Part shown: piece after piece, positions 43,562-53,094 of the stretch
Layout: the number at the start of each line of letters is the position of its first letter
How positions within the stretch are numbered: the first letter of the stretch is position 1
From: Bacillus sp. B15-48
Lineage (GTDB): Bacteria > Bacillota > Bacilli > Bacillales > Cytobacillaceae
Reading direction: 5' to 3'
Length of the DNA: 64,000 nt
Assembly (NCBI RefSeq): GCF_016879755.1
Contig: NZ_WOFU01000007.1
Coordinates: 124,001-188,000 of the forward strand
Made by a program: the position numbers and the translations under genes
Notes under the pieces: model-generated
Databases searched by the model: none
What the model saw: only the letters and a program-made list of their open reading frames with translations
What the model was told of the DNA's origin: nothing

Positions 43562-44932
43562 TTACTTCCTAACTATTAGTGAGACACACTCCACGTGCGT
43601 CGTTTGCGGGAACATGTCGACTGGCTGGACTTCGAGTGTTTGATAGCCTCCGTCTTCTAAGATACGGAGATCTCTTGCAAGGGTGGCTGGGTTACAGCTG
43701 ACGTAGACGACCTTTTTTGGCTTCATCGTGATGATTGTTTCAAGCAAAGCTTCATCACAGCCTTTACGGGGTGGGTCGACAACAAGGACGTCGGCGTTGA
43801 CCCCTTCTTCATCCCATTTTGGAATAACGGTCTCTGCTTTACCAACGGCGAATTCAACATTCGTTATTCGATTTAACTGTGCATTCCGCTTGGCATCTTC
43901 AATTGCTTCCGGGACAATTTCGACACCATATACTTTTCTCGCTTTTTGCGCAAGAAACAACGATATCGTTCCAATTCCACAATACGCATCAATGACGGTT
44001 TCATCTCCAGTTAGCCCAGCATACTCCAATGTTTTATCATAAAGCACCTTTGTTTGAGCAGGGTTTACTTGATAAAAGCTCAAGGCTGAAATCGCAAATT
44101 TCACGTCACCAATATAGTCGTAGATGAACTCATTGCCCCAAAGCACCTTCGTTTGTTCCCCTAAAATGACATTCGTCCGCTTCGAGTTGATATTATGAAC
44201 AATCGATTTTATTTTTGGTAAATGTGCAACGATTTCCTCAATCAGTTTATTTTTCTGAGGAAAATCTTTCGTTCTCGTAATAATAACTACCATTAACTCG
44301 CCTGTTTGTTTTCCATAACGAGCCATAATGTGGCGAAGATCACCTTTGTGTGTTTCTTCGTTATAAGCTTTAACTCCTAACTCACTGCAAATTTCTTTCA
44401 CCGTCTGAATCGCATCATTAACCTCAGGAAGCTGAATTACGCTTTCGTTTGTGTTAACGATCTCATGGGTCCGTGGCTTAAAAAATCCTGAAATCAGCTT
44501 TCCATCTTTTTCTCCTACAGGAACTTGGGCTTTATTACGATACTCCCACGGATGCTCCATGCCAAGCACTGGATGTACGATAATATCATTAAGCTTTCCA
44601 ATTCTCGTTAACACCTGTCGTACTTGGTTTTCCTTAAACTTCAGCTGACCTTCATAATTAAGATGTTGAAGTTGACAGCCACCGTATTTATGACGATCCT
44701 CTTTTGCAATATCCACCCGAAAATGACTCCGCTCTAAAAGCTGCATTAAGCGGGCAACACCGTAGCCTTTGTTCACTTTCACTATTTTAATTTCCGCCTT
44801 TTCGCCGGGCAAAGCACCCTGGACAAAAATTGGATAGCCATCTAGTTTTGCCACACCTGCTCCATCATGGGTTAAGTCTTCAAACTCAATCTCTATACAC
44901 TCGTTCTTTTTTATCGGCACTGTTTTACTCAA
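43562..44932 (-). CDS. rlmCD: 23S rRNA (uracil-5-)-methyltransferase RlmCD/RumA family, Fe-S cysteines mostly missing
   Basis: A 456-residue m5U methyltransferase: N-terminal TRAM domain (about 8-65), central domain, and C-terminal Rossmann fold with [30 protein letters not shown] and the catalytic Cys in [12 protein letters not shown]. RumA-type enzymes normally bind a [4Fe-4S] cluster through CxxxxxCxxC...C. Here the region reads [13 protein letters not shown] with only one of the three cysteines (Cys86), and the later CLIQ position reads SVIQ. The cluster is thus probably lost while catalysis is kept. The B. subtilis relative (YefA) methylates two 23S sites. Start is TTG at 44932 after AAAGGAAGA. 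Confidence 0.88.
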   Translation of the reverse strand: MSKTVPIKKNECIEIEFEDLTHDGAGVAKLDGYPIFVQGALPGEKAEIKIVKVNKGYGVARLMQLLERSHFRVDIAKEDRHKYGGCQLQHLNYEGQLKFKENQVRQVLTRIGKLNDIIVHPVLGMEHPWEYRNKAQVPVGEKDGKLISGFFKPRTHEIVNTNESVIQLPEVNDAIQTVKEICSELGVKAYNEETHKGDLRHIMARYGKQTGELMVVIITRTKDFPQKNKLIEEIVAHLPKIKSIVHNINSKRTNVILGEQTKVLWGNEFIYDYIGDVKFAISALSFYQVNPAQTKVLYDKTLEYAGLTGDETVIDAYCGIGTISLFLAQKARKVYGVEIVPEAIEDAKRNAQLNRITNVEFAVGKAETVIPKWDEEGVNADVLVVDPPRKGCDEALLETIITMKPKKVVYVSCNPATLARDLRILEDGGYQTLEVQPVDMFPQTTHVECVSLIVRK

Positions 44933-45010
44933 AATAAATCTTCCTTTACAAAGAATTCACTAGCCAGATTTTATCATAATGAAAGTCGGATTGCGAAACC
45001 ACATCCACCT

Positions 45011-47152
45011 TTAATTATCTATTGCCGTTTCTTGTTTTCTCATCCGATATAGAAACACTTTAATCATAAAATAACTCACTTCATCAGGCAGCAATTCTTT
45101 AATTGGTTTTAACCGGTCACGTCCAGCCTCTGAAACCGCCTTTTCTAAATCAGGGAGAAGCTGCTCCGGGAGAAGCAAGGAGGAATCTAGCTCCATTCCG
45201 TTTTGAAGGCATTGAAGCAAGTGATTCTCAATTGTACTAACAGCTAGATCACGCTTAGCCGCAATTTCTGTAACCGATAACCGCTTTTGATGCAGCTCAT
45301 ATGTTTCCAAGTGAGAATCATTTACCCCTTTTTTCTTTCGTTTAGTTGGTGCAGCTTCTGATGTAACGATTCTTTCCCTGTCCGGATGAGTTTTACAAAA
45401 TGTAACGATGGCTTCAATAAACTGTTCCCCATATTTTTCAAGCTTATGCTGGCCAACTCCACTAACCTTTAAAAATTCCTCGACTGATTGTGGCAGCCGC
45501 GCACACATGTCCTTTAAACTAGCATCAGAAAAGATCATAAAGGGAGCAACATTTTCCGTTTCAGCAACTGACTTTCTCAGGTGGCGTAGCTCCTCAAATA
45601 ATGGATCTTCATTGGAAACTTGTTTAATTTGAACGGCTTCTTTACGAAACACTTGTTGCTTTCCAGTTAAAACATCTTTTCCAGCTTGGGCGACATAAAT
45701 GGTCGGGTAGGAACCATGTTCAACGCCAATTAAGTTCGCAGAGATTAAATAATCAATCAATTCGGTCACTTGCTTCGCACTATGATCTTTCATAATTCCG
45801 TACGTTGAAAGTTGATTAAAACCAAGCTCTAGCACTTTTTTGTTTCGTGATCCGGTTAAAACAGCTGAAGTGAGGGCCTTGCCAAATTTCTGTCCCATTC
45901 GAATGATACAGCTTAATACCATTTGTGCTTCCTTAGTAATATTAATGGTTGCGCGCGTATCTGTGCAATTCCCACAACGGCCGCATGGAGCCACTTCAAT
46001 CTCACCAAAATATTCAATGATATGTGCTTGAAGGCAATTTTCAGTATGACAATAGTCAACCATTTGCTGAAGCTTCTCCAACTCCTGCGGCACTCGCTCC
46101 TGTTCAGCAGATTGATCAATTAAAAACCGCTGAATTTGGACATCTTGAGGAGAATAAAGTAAGACACATTCACTTGGCAGACCATCCCTGCCGGCACGAC
46201 CTGCTTCTTGGTAATAACTTTCCATATTTTTCGGCATTTGAAAATGGACAACGTATCGTATATTCGATTTATCAATGCCCATCCCAAATGCTGAAGTTGC
46301 AACCATTACATCTGCTCGGTCCATTAGAAAACGTTCTTGCTCCTTTGCTCTGTCAGAATCACTCATTCCGGCGTGATAGCGGGCAGCATCAACCCCACCT
46401 TTATGCAGCCACTCGTAAAGCTGGTCGACGGTCTTTCTCGTTGCAGCATAAATAATCCCGGCCTCTTTGTGATTGTTTTTGACATAGCCTTTTAAGAAGT
46501 CTTGACGGTCCTGCCCTTTAATCACAGAAAAGGATAAATTTTTCCGCTCAAAGCCAGTAAGAATTGAATTTGTTTCATTAATATGAAGGGACTTACAAAT
46601 ATCCTCTCTAACGTTTGGTGTCGCAGTCGCTGTCAATGCGAGCACAATCGGACGGTGAGGAAGCTGATTGACCAATCGGGCTATTTGTAAATAACTTGGG
46701 CGAAAATCATGTCCCCACTGCGAAATACAATGTGCTTCATCTACAGCTATAAGTGGAATTTCGATGTGATTTAGCATTTCCTGAAAATCGTACGAATCAA
46801 GCCGTTCGGGAGCAACGTACAAAAGCTTGTACCTACCATGAATTGCTTCTTCCATTGTTTTTGCTGCCTCTTGTGGACTAAGCGAACTATTAATATAGGC
46901 AGCCTTAATTCCTAATTGAATCAATGTATCCACTTGATCTTTCATAAGTGAGATTAAAGGGGAAATCACAATCGTCGTCCCTGGTAAAAGCAGAGCTGGT
47001 ATTTGATAAACAATCGACTTTCCACCACCAGTTGGCATAACACAGACGGTATTATTTCCTTTGAGTACAGATGAGATTGCTTGTTCCTGACCAGTGCGAA
47101 ACGATGAATAACCGAAGTGAGTTTGCAGGAGTTCAAGGGCTTTTTCTAGCAT
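45011..47152 (-). CDS. recQ: ATP-dependent DNA helicase RecQ
   Basis: A 713-residue RecQ: helicase core with MPTGGGKSIVYQIP (Walker A), DEAHCISQWGHDFRPSY, TATATPNVREDI and RAGRDGLPSECVL (motif VI), a zinc-binding domain with four Cys (CHTENCLQAHIIEYFG...CGRCGNC), a winged-helix RQC region, an HRDC domain (about 515-590) and a C-terminal HTH-like extension (LSVTEIAAKRDLAVSTIENHLL). It unwinds DNA 3'-to-5' in recombination and fork repair. Bacillus often has two RecQ paralogues; this one has the full domain set. AAAGGAG precedes the ATG. Confidence 0.95.
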   Translation of the reverse strand: MLEKALELLQTHFGYSSFRTGQEQAISSVLKGNNTVCVMPTGGGKSIVYQIPALLLPGTTIVISPLISLMKDQVDTLIQLGIKAAYINSSLSPQEAAKTMEEAIHGRYKLLYVAPERLDSYDFQEMLNHIEIPLIAVDEAHCISQWGHDFRPSYLQIARLVNQLPHRPIVLALTATATPNVREDICKSLHINETNSILTGFERKNLSFSVIKGQDRQDFLKGYVKNNHKEAGIIYAATRKTVDQLYEWLHKGGVDAARYHAGMSDSDRAKEQERFLMDRADVMVATSAFGMGIDKSNIRYVVHFQMPKNMESYYQEAGRAGRDGLPSECVLLYSPQDVQIQRFLIDQSAEQERVPQELEKLQQMVDYCHTENCLQAHIIEYFGEIEVAPCGRCGNCTDTRATINITKEAQMVLSCIIRMGQKFGKALTSAVLTGSRNKKVLELGFNQLSTYGIMKDHSAKQVTELIDYLISANLIGVEHGSYPTIYVAQAGKDVLTGKQQVFRKEAVQIKQVSNEDPLFEELRHLRKSVAETENVAPFMIFSDASLKDMCARLPQSVEEFLKVSGVGQHKLEKYGEQFIEAIVTFCKTHPDRERIVTSEAAPTKRKKKGVNDSHLETYELHQKRLSVTEIAAKRDLAVSTIENHLLQCLQNGMELDSSLLLPEQLLPDLEKAVSEAGRDRLKPIKELLPDEVSYFMIKVFLYRMRKQETAIDN

Positions 47153-47361
47153 AAATGTGTAGCTCCTTTCTTCATTTGAAGAGTATGAGAGGGGAATAGT
47201 GTATCGTTTTATTTTAACATGTTTAACCTTAAGAGTTTACTAACCTCTTAAAGAAGAATCGAGCAAAAACCACTAGTCCTACTGTCTGATAACATATGCT
47301 TTAGTTTACGCGCTTTTAAGTGTTGGCATTAAGATCCGTTATGCCTTCTTGTTGCTTTTAT

Positions 47362-47695
47362 TCCTAGTACTAGCATTAAGCACGTTAAATCTTGCGAATC
47401 TTTATTCCGAGTACTAGGATAAACTGCAGAAAACATGCAGATTTATCCCGAGTAATGGGATAAAATGGAATTTTTGCCGTTTTTTAATGCGAGTACTAGC
47501 AATAAACATTGAAAAATAATGCTAGTACTCGTCATAAGAGGGTTAATTTAACGAAAATAATCTTAGTACTTGGAAAACCGTTGTTTTGACCACATGTAAC
47601 AGTATTATTTTAAAAATATATTCCTACTACTTGCAATAAAAAGGCGATTACTAGCATTATCTCTTAAAAAAATCATTATTATCCAAGTACTAGTG
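47362..47695. repeat. Array B: nine AGTACT-type palindromic repeats between pncB and recQ
   Basis: The 594-bp gap holds nine units of the same family as array A. Core positions are 47366, 47410, 47451, 47492, 47524, 47565, 47626, 47647 and 47686, giving steps of 44, 41, 41, 32, 41, 61, 21 and 39 bp, mostly near multiples of about 20.5 bp. Units approximate TTATTNCNAGTACTNGNATTAA, for example TGCGAGTACTAGCAATAA. This copy is less regular and looks older than array A. No reading frame is supported. The remaining flanks of the gap show nothing further. Confidence 0.8.
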
Positions 47696-47746
47696 ATAAC
47701 AAAGGTCTGTTTTCCCTCATGTCTTATGAATCAATTTCTTCTCTCT

Positions 47747-49222
47747 TTAATATGATTCGTTGTTTCCAATTGCTTTAACGGTCTTTCTCACTTCCTCAAG
47801 ATTTCGCCTCTTGTTTTCCCAGCATTTTTCACTCAAATCAACAGGGTATTCTTCCGGATTTAGCGATCTTTGGTACTCATCCCATAATAGATCTAGCGAA
47901 TCTTTCGAGTACTCCCTAACTTCATTCAACTCTGGAAGCTCATATACAAGCTGCCCCTCGACAAAGATATCGTGATGGAGCTCCCTCGCTTCGAAATTAG
48001 TTACAAACTTACTAATATACGTATGAATAGGATGGAACATTTTTAAACGTTCCTCCTTTTGCGGATCTTCTTCTTCAAGAGTAATATAGTCGCCTTCTGA
48101 CCGACCATTCGTTTCATTAATAATTCGATAAACTTTTTTCAATCCTGGAGTTGTCACTTTTTCTGGATTTGAAGAGATTTTAATCGTATCATTCATTTTT
48201 CCATGGTCATCTTCAATTGAAACAATCTTATAAACAGCTCCAAGCGCTGGCTGGTCAAAAGCAGTGATTAATTTTGTTCCGATTCCCCAAACATCAATTT
48301 TGGCATCTTGAGCTTTCAAGTTCATCACCGTATATTCATCAAGATCACTTGAGGCCACTACCTTTGCATTTGGAAATCCAGCTTCATCTAACATCCTTCT
48401 TGCTTCCTTAGACAAGTAGGCAAGGTCTCCACTATCTAAACGGACACCTATAAAGTTTATTTTATCGCCAAACTCTTTTGCTACACGGATGGCATTCGGA
48501 ATTCCCGAACGAATCGTATCATATGTATCAACTAAAAAGACACAGTCCTTATGTGTTTCTGCATATTTACGAAATGCAGTATACTCATCACGATAAGCTT
48601 GAACCATTGAATGCGCATGAGTACCAGATATAGGAATTCCAAATAACTTCCCAGCTCTCACATTACTTGTAGCATCAAAGCCAGCGATATATGTGGCACG
48701 AGCGCCCCAAATCGCTGCATCAAGCTCTTGCGCACGGCGAGAGCCGAATTCCAATGCAGAACCATTAGGAATGACATGTTTGATTCTTGATGCTTTCGTG
48801 GCGATTAACGTTTGATAATTAACAATATTCAAAAGCACAGTTTCAATCAGTTGTGCTTCAGCGAGAGGGGCATCAACCATCATTAACGGTTCACTAGCAA
48901 ACACGATTTCTCCCTCTTTTACAGAACGAATTTTCCCTGTAAACCTAAGGTTTGTTAAATATTCAAGGAAATCCTCTTGATATCCTTCTGTTCGTAAATA
49001 CTCGATATCGCCTTCAGTGAATTTGAGGTTCTTCATAATTTCGACGATTCGTTCTAGTCCCGCAAAAACTGCATAGCCGTTTCCAAAAGGCAATTTTCGA
49101 AAAAACAATTCAAATACCGCTCGACGATTATGGACTCCGTCACGCCAATATGTCTCCACCATATTTATTTGGTAAAGATCTGTATGAATCATAAAACTAT
49201 CATCTTTATATTTATAAGCCAT
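47747..49222 (-). CDS. pncB: Nicotinate phosphoribosyltransferase
   Basis: A 491-residue enzyme that converts nicotinate and PRPP to nicotinate mononucleotide in NAD salvage. Family segments are clear: DLYQINMVETYW at the N-terminus, GFDATSNVRAGKLFGIPISGTHAHSMVQ containing the key His and PRPP-binding loop, and IGVRLDSGDLAYLS and WGIGTKLITA. Length matches the Gram-positive NAPRTase group. The nicotinamidase gene lies 39 bp upstream on the same strand, so the pair forms a nicotinamide-to-NaMN salvage operon. GGAGG precedes the ATG. Confidence 0.95.
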   Translation of the reverse strand: MAYKYKDDSFMIHTDLYQINMVETYWRDGVHNRRAVFELFFRKLPFGNGYAVFAGLERIVEIMKNLKFTEGDIEYLRTEGYQEDFLEYLTNLRFTGKIRSVKEGEIVFASEPLMMVDAPLAEAQLIETVLLNIVNYQTLIATKASRIKHVIPNGSALEFGSRRAQELDAAIWGARATYIAGFDATSNVRAGKLFGIPISGTHAHSMVQAYRDEYTAFRKYAETHKDCVFLVDTYDTIRSGIPNAIRVAKEFGDKINFIGVRLDSGDLAYLSKEARRMLDEAGFPNAKVVASSDLDEYTVMNLKAQDAKIDVWGIGTKLITAFDQPALGAVYKIVSIEDDHGKMNDTIKISSNPEKVTTPGLKKVYRIINETNGRSEGDYITLEEEDPQKEERLKMFHPIHTYISKFVTNFEARELHHDIFVEGQLVYELPELNEVREYSKDSLDLLWDEYQRSLNPEEYPVDLSEKCWENKRRNLEEVRKTVKAIGNNESY

Positions 49223-49261
49223 TACAAAATACCTCCGAATACATATCTATCAGTCCCATCG

Positions 49262-49810
49262 TTAGATGACTGTAGCACCTATCACCTTTTTAAAATGCTC
49301 AAGCGCCCATTCGTGACCAGTCTGATTAAAGGATGCACATGCATCCTGATAAACGACAATATGAAACCCCCGATTATACGCGTCCACTGCCGTATGAAGG
49401 ACACATATGTCAGTACAAACGCCAACTAAATGGACCTCGGTAATTCCTCGCTCACGAAGCTTTATCTCCAAATCTGTTCCTGCAAAAGCGGAATATCGCG
49501 TTTTATCCATAAAATAAACGAAATTACGGTCCGAATAATTGTTATACAATTTTTCTAAACTTCCGAATAATTTTCGCCCCTTTGTACCGCGGATATTATG
49601 CGGCGGATAAAGACTCGTTTCAGGATGAAAATCATCCCCTTCATTATGGACATCAATTGCAAAAACAACAAAATCTTTTCTGGCGAGAAACTCTTCAGTT
49701 AAGCTGACAATTTTCCCTTCAATTCTTTGTCCGGGCTCTCCACATGTTAGCGCACCATCATTGGCAACAAAATCAAATGTATAGTCAATATTGATTAATG
49801 CTTTCTTCAT
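49262..49810 (-). CDS. pncA: Nicotinamidase (isochorismatase family)
   Basis: A 182-residue cysteine hydrolase. The catalytic triad is visible: Asp9 (LINIDYTFDF), Lys in DKTRYSAFAG and Cys in VGVCTDICVLHTA; metal-binding residues lie in AIDVHNEGDDFHPE. It deamidates nicotinamide to nicotinate, the substrate of PncB encoded directly downstream. In B. subtilis the same two functions are adjacent (yueJ-yueK), with yueI nearby; here the yueI homologue lies 7 kb away. GTGGGGG precedes the ATG. Confidence 0.92.
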   Translation of the reverse strand: MKKALINIDYTFDFVANDGALTCGEPGQRIEGKIVSLTEEFLARKDFVVFAIDVHNEGDDFHPETSLYPPHNIRGTKGRKLFGSLEKLYNNYSDRNFVYFMDKTRYSAFAGTDLEIKLRERGITEVHLVGVCTDICVLHTAVDAYNRGFHIVVYQDACASFNQTGHEWALEHFKKVIGATVI

Positions 49811-49913
49811 GATTCCCCCACTCCCAATTCCCTGCTATTTTTACGATTTTTCCTTATCTTACTCTTTATTATGTATATTTCAAGAGAGACAGGCAAATTT
49901 TCTACCTCAAAAT

Positions 49914-49943
49914 TTAGAAAAGCCGTTCCATTTTGGAACGGCT
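49914..49943 (-). terminator. Rho-independent terminator of dgkB
   Basis: AGCCGTTCC and GGAACGGCT pair around ATTTT; the minus strand continues TTTCTAAATTTT. It lies just after the dgkB stop codon at 49953. Confidence 0.8.
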
Positions 49944-49952
49944 AATCGCTAA

Positions 49953-50891
49953 TTATTCTCCCTTTGATGAATTAATATAATCTGGTCGGTCTTCTTCACG
50001 TAGTTGAGCAAACGGAACATATACTTCAACATGGCGATACAGATTTTCAAACTCGGCAGGTAAATCTCCGCCGTATTCACCATCGAGATTTAACTGAACT
50101 TTGTCCTCCGACATTACTCTTATTCGATTTGCCTTCGTATAGATCACTTTCGGATCATGGATATGTTCTCCCCGAATCGCTAACGTGGCAATTCGAATAA
50201 AGTCAGCAAGGTTTGTTTTCTTTAAGATGAGCAATGAAAACATACCGTCATTTATTGAAGCGTTTGGAGCAAGCTTTTCGAATCCCCCTACTGAATTCGT
50301 TAATCCAACGAGAAACAGCATCACATCGCCTTCATATAACTTCCCATCATATTCAATCGTCACTTCTGTTGGCCGAAACGATGGCAACATTTCAATTCCT
50401 TTTAAGTAATATGCAAGTTGACCAAGCATCGTTTTTAATTTGATAGGAACATCATACGTTAGTTCAGTTATTTGGCCTCCGCCAGCAATATTTATAAAGT
50501 ATTTTTCATTCATTCGTCCGACATCGACCGGAATTGTTTCACCAGCTAAAATAATATCAACCGCCGCCTCGATATCACGTGGGATTCTAAGCGCCCTTGC
50601 AAAATCATTCGTCGTCCCTGTTGGAATAATCCCAATTTTCGGACGATATTCCTGTGCAGCAATTCCATTAACGACTTCACTAATTGTCCCATCTCCGCCA
50701 GCAGCAATCAAAAGATCGTATTGCCTTTCTACTGCAATCTTCGCTGCATACGTCGCATCTCCCTCACCAGTTGTTGCATGACAGGAAGCCTCATAGCCGG
50801 CACCCTCTAGTTTCATTAAGACATCCGGCAAATGCTTCTTAAAAACTTCACGCCCTGATGTAGGATTATAAATAATTCTCGCCCTTTTCAT
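49953..50891 (-). CDS. dgkB: Diacylglycerol kinase DgkB (YerQ-like)
   Basis: A 312-residue lipid kinase of the DAGK/NAD-kinase fold: ARIIYNPTSGREVFKKHL at the N-terminus, AAGGDGTISEVVNGIA (nucleotide-binding GGDGT) and GIIPTGTTNDFARALRIP. It phosphorylates diacylglycerol released during lipoteichoic acid synthesis, returning it to phospholipid synthesis. The start at 50891 (MKRARIIYNP) matches Bacillus DgkB and follows AGGA; the open frame extends upstream to 50993 without support. It lies in its usual neighbourhood between gatCAB and rlmCD, although extra genes have entered on both sides. Confidence 0.93.
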   Translation of the reverse strand: MKRARIIYNPTSGREVFKKHLPDVLMKLEGAGYEASCHATTGEGDATYAAKIAVERQYDLLIAAGGDGTISEVVNGIAAQEYRPKIGIIPTGTTNDFARALRIPRDIEAAVDIILAGETIPVDVGRMNEKYFINIAGGGQITELTYDVPIKLKTMLGQLAYYLKGIEMLPSFRPTEVTIEYDGKLYEGDVMLFLVGLTNSVGGFEKLAPNASINDGMFSLLILKKTNLADFIRIATLAIRGEHIHDPKVIYTKANRIRVMSEDKVQLNLDGEYGGDLPAEFENLYRHVEVYVPFAQLREEDRPDYINSSKGE

Positions 50892-51041
50892 ACCCATCAT
50901 CCTAAAGTAATGATTTGTCTTTCTATTCTTTCCTTCTTTCCGTCTCTCTTCATCATATCGTAAAAGCGAACAAGTTAGCAATTTACAAGTCACCCGCTGG
51001 TAAAAAAAACCTTATCTTTCTTCACTGAATAAACTTCACCA

Positions 51042-51061
51042 TTAATCAAACGTTTGATTAA
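51042..51061. promoter_or_regulatory. Perfect 20-bp palindrome, copy 2
   Basis: TTAATCAAACGTTTGATTAA, identical to the copy at 13411-13430, lies about 150 bp upstream of dgkB. Two exact copies in front of unrelated genes suggest an operator of a dimeric regulator encoded elsewhere. Confidence 0.5.
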
Positions 51062-51119
51062 TTTCCCCTTGATAAAACAGCGTTACTCAGTCTTCTTCTC
51101 CAAGTAATTGGAGATTTTA

Positions 51120-51156
51120 GAAGAAAAAACGGCAGAAGTTTCTACCGTTTTTTCTA
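51120..51156 (-). terminator. Rho-independent terminator of pfeT-like gene
   Basis: AGAAAAAACGG and CCGTTTTTTCT form a perfect 11-bp stem around a 12-base loop, just after the stop codon at 51165. Another small hairpin (CTCCAA/TTGGAG) lies at about 51099-51114. Confidence 0.8.
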
Positions 51157-51164
51157 ATGGATTT

Positions 51165-53081
51165 TTATGATTTTAATAATCTTAAGCCATTCAGGATAAC
51201 CAAGATCGTGCTGCCCTCGTGGCCAAGCACACCAAGCGGCAAATCAAGAACTTGCATAAAGTTGGACGCAATTAATACCATGATGACACTAATCGAAAAA
51301 ACGACGTTTTGTTTAATGATCCGATTCATTTTCCGGGATAGTTTAACCGCCTCGGCAATTCTTGGTAAATCATTTTTCATTAATACAACATCTGCCGTTT
51401 CTAATGCGACATCCGTTCCTTCCCCCATCGCAAAGCCGACAGAAGCTGTTGCTAATGCAGGTGCATCATTAATCCCATCGCCAACCATTGCAACGGTCCC
51501 AAACTGTTCTTTTAACTTCTTCATTTCATCTACTTTTGTTTCCGGGAGACATTCAGCATAATAGGTATCAATGCTGCTTTCCGCAGCAATAGCTTTTGCT
51601 GTTTTATCACTATCACCAGTGAGCATGATTGTATGAATTCCTTGTGCTTTCAATTCGTTGATTGCCTTAATTGTTTCTTCACGAACAATATCCTTCAGTG
51701 CTAACACGGCAGCAATCCCTTTTTCATCTTTTGCAAAAACAACCGTTTTCCCTTGTTCTGCTAAACGTAAAGCAATCCCATTTTGGAATTTTCCAGCTGC
51801 TTCTCGGCCGACAAAATCTGCTTTACCAACTTTCCACTCGATATCATTGATGCTAGCTTGAACACCAAACCCTGCAATGTCCTCCATATTCTCAGGTTTA
51901 ATCAGGCCCTTTCCATCAGGAGAAACAAAACGAACAATTGCTGATGCAAGTGGATGGTTTGAATACTTTTCAATTGAGGCGACATGACTCAAAAGATCAT
52001 CCCTGTTTAGATCCTCCCGGACATGAACATCTGTCACTTCTGGTTTACCTTTCGTTAATGTTCCTGTTTTATCAAAAGCAATCGCCTTTAAATTCCCAAG
52101 GTTTTCGAGATGAATCCCGCCCTTGAAGAGGATTCCATGACGTGCTCCATTGGAAATCGCCGATAATGTTGCCGGCATAATAGAGGCAACTAGCGCACAA
52201 GGAGAGGCAACAACGAGCAAGATCATGGCCCGATAAAACGTCTCAGTCCACGTCCAGCCAAGCGCATAATGAGGAATAACCATCATCAGGGCAACAATAA
52301 TTAAAACTGTTTTGACATATTTTCCTTCAAAACGCTCAATAAATTGCTGTGAAGGTGATTTTTCGCTTTGTGCTGTTTGAACAAGATTAATGATTTTCTG
52401 AAAAAGCGTCTCACTCGTCGGCTTCGTTATTTCAACCGTAATACTTCCTCTTAAATTTACGGTACCAGCGAATATCTCGTCATTTAAAGATTTACTTACC
52501 GGAATGGATTCCCCAGTAATCGCGGCTTCATCTAGGTTTGTTTGTCCTTCAATGATTTTTCCATCTGCAGGGACCCGCTCACCTGGTTTAATTAAAATTA
52601 AATCACCGACCATCAGTTGAGAAACAGGAACAATTTCTTCGATTCCTTTTGTTACACGCAACGCTTCCTCCGGCTGAAGATCCATTAATGCTGATATTTC
52701 TTTATGACTTTTATTCATCGTATATGTTTCAAGCGCGCCACTAAGTGCAAAGATAAAAATTAAAATAGCTCCTTCTGCCCAATAACCGATGATAGCTGCT
52801 CCAATTGCTGCTAATATCATCAGGATTTCAACATTTAATTCTTTTTTGGCAATCGTATCTTCGATGCCCTCTTTTGCCTTTGCAAATCCTCCAATAATAT
52901 AAGCTGTAATATATACAATAACCGCCGCTGTTGCTCGTTCATTGTTCATTAAAAACCAGCCAAGCGCAATTAACACTCCACTAAATAAAGCTGCAATCAA
53001 TTCAAAATGTGGGGTTATTTTATCAATTTTAGTTACTTTCATCTTTTCAGGCTGATTGATCGATTTTGTCTCAGCTAACAT
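51165..53081 (-). CDS. pfeT: P1B-4-type metal efflux ATPase (PfeT/ZosA-like)
   Basis: A 638-residue P-type ATPase without an N-terminal metal-binding domain. Motifs: ITGES (about 188-192), the metal site VASPCALVAS (SPC at 293-295), DKTGTLT (Asp337), a GDGINDAPALATASVGFAMG hinge, and HEGSTILVILNGLRLL in the last helix. SPC together with HEGST is characteristic of the P1B-4 group, which includes B. subtilis PfeT (formerly ZosA) and Listeria FrvA, ferrous-iron exporters. Iron efflux is thus the best guess, with zinc or cobalt possible. GGAGGG precedes the ATG. Fur/PerR-like sites lie upstream. Confidence 0.85.
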   Translation of the reverse strand: MLAETKSINQPEKMKVTKIDKITPHFELIAALFSGVLIALGWFLMNNERATAAVIVYITAYIIGGFAKAKEGIEDTIAKKELNVEILMILAAIGAAIIGYWAEGAILIFIFALSGALETYTMNKSHKEISALMDLQPEEALRVTKGIEEIVPVSQLMVGDLILIKPGERVPADGKIIEGQTNLDEAAITGESIPVSKSLNDEIFAGTVNLRGSITVEITKPTSETLFQKIINLVQTAQSEKSPSQQFIERFEGKYVKTVLIIVALMMVIPHYALGWTWTETFYRAMILLVVASPCALVASIMPATLSAISNGARHGILFKGGIHLENLGNLKAIAFDKTGTLTKGKPEVTDVHVREDLNRDDLLSHVASIEKYSNHPLASAIVRFVSPDGKGLIKPENMEDIAGFGVQASINDIEWKVGKADFVGREAAGKFQNGIALRLAEQGKTVVFAKDEKGIAAVLALKDIVREETIKAINELKAQGIHTIMLTGDSDKTAKAIAAESSIDTYYAECLPETKVDEMKKLKEQFGTVAMVGDGINDAPALATASVGFAMGEGTDVALETADVVLMKNDLPRIAEAVKLSRKMNRIIKQNVVFSISVIMVLIASNFMQVLDLPLGVLGHEGSTILVILNGLRLLKS

Positions 53082-53094
53082 GATTATCCCTCCT

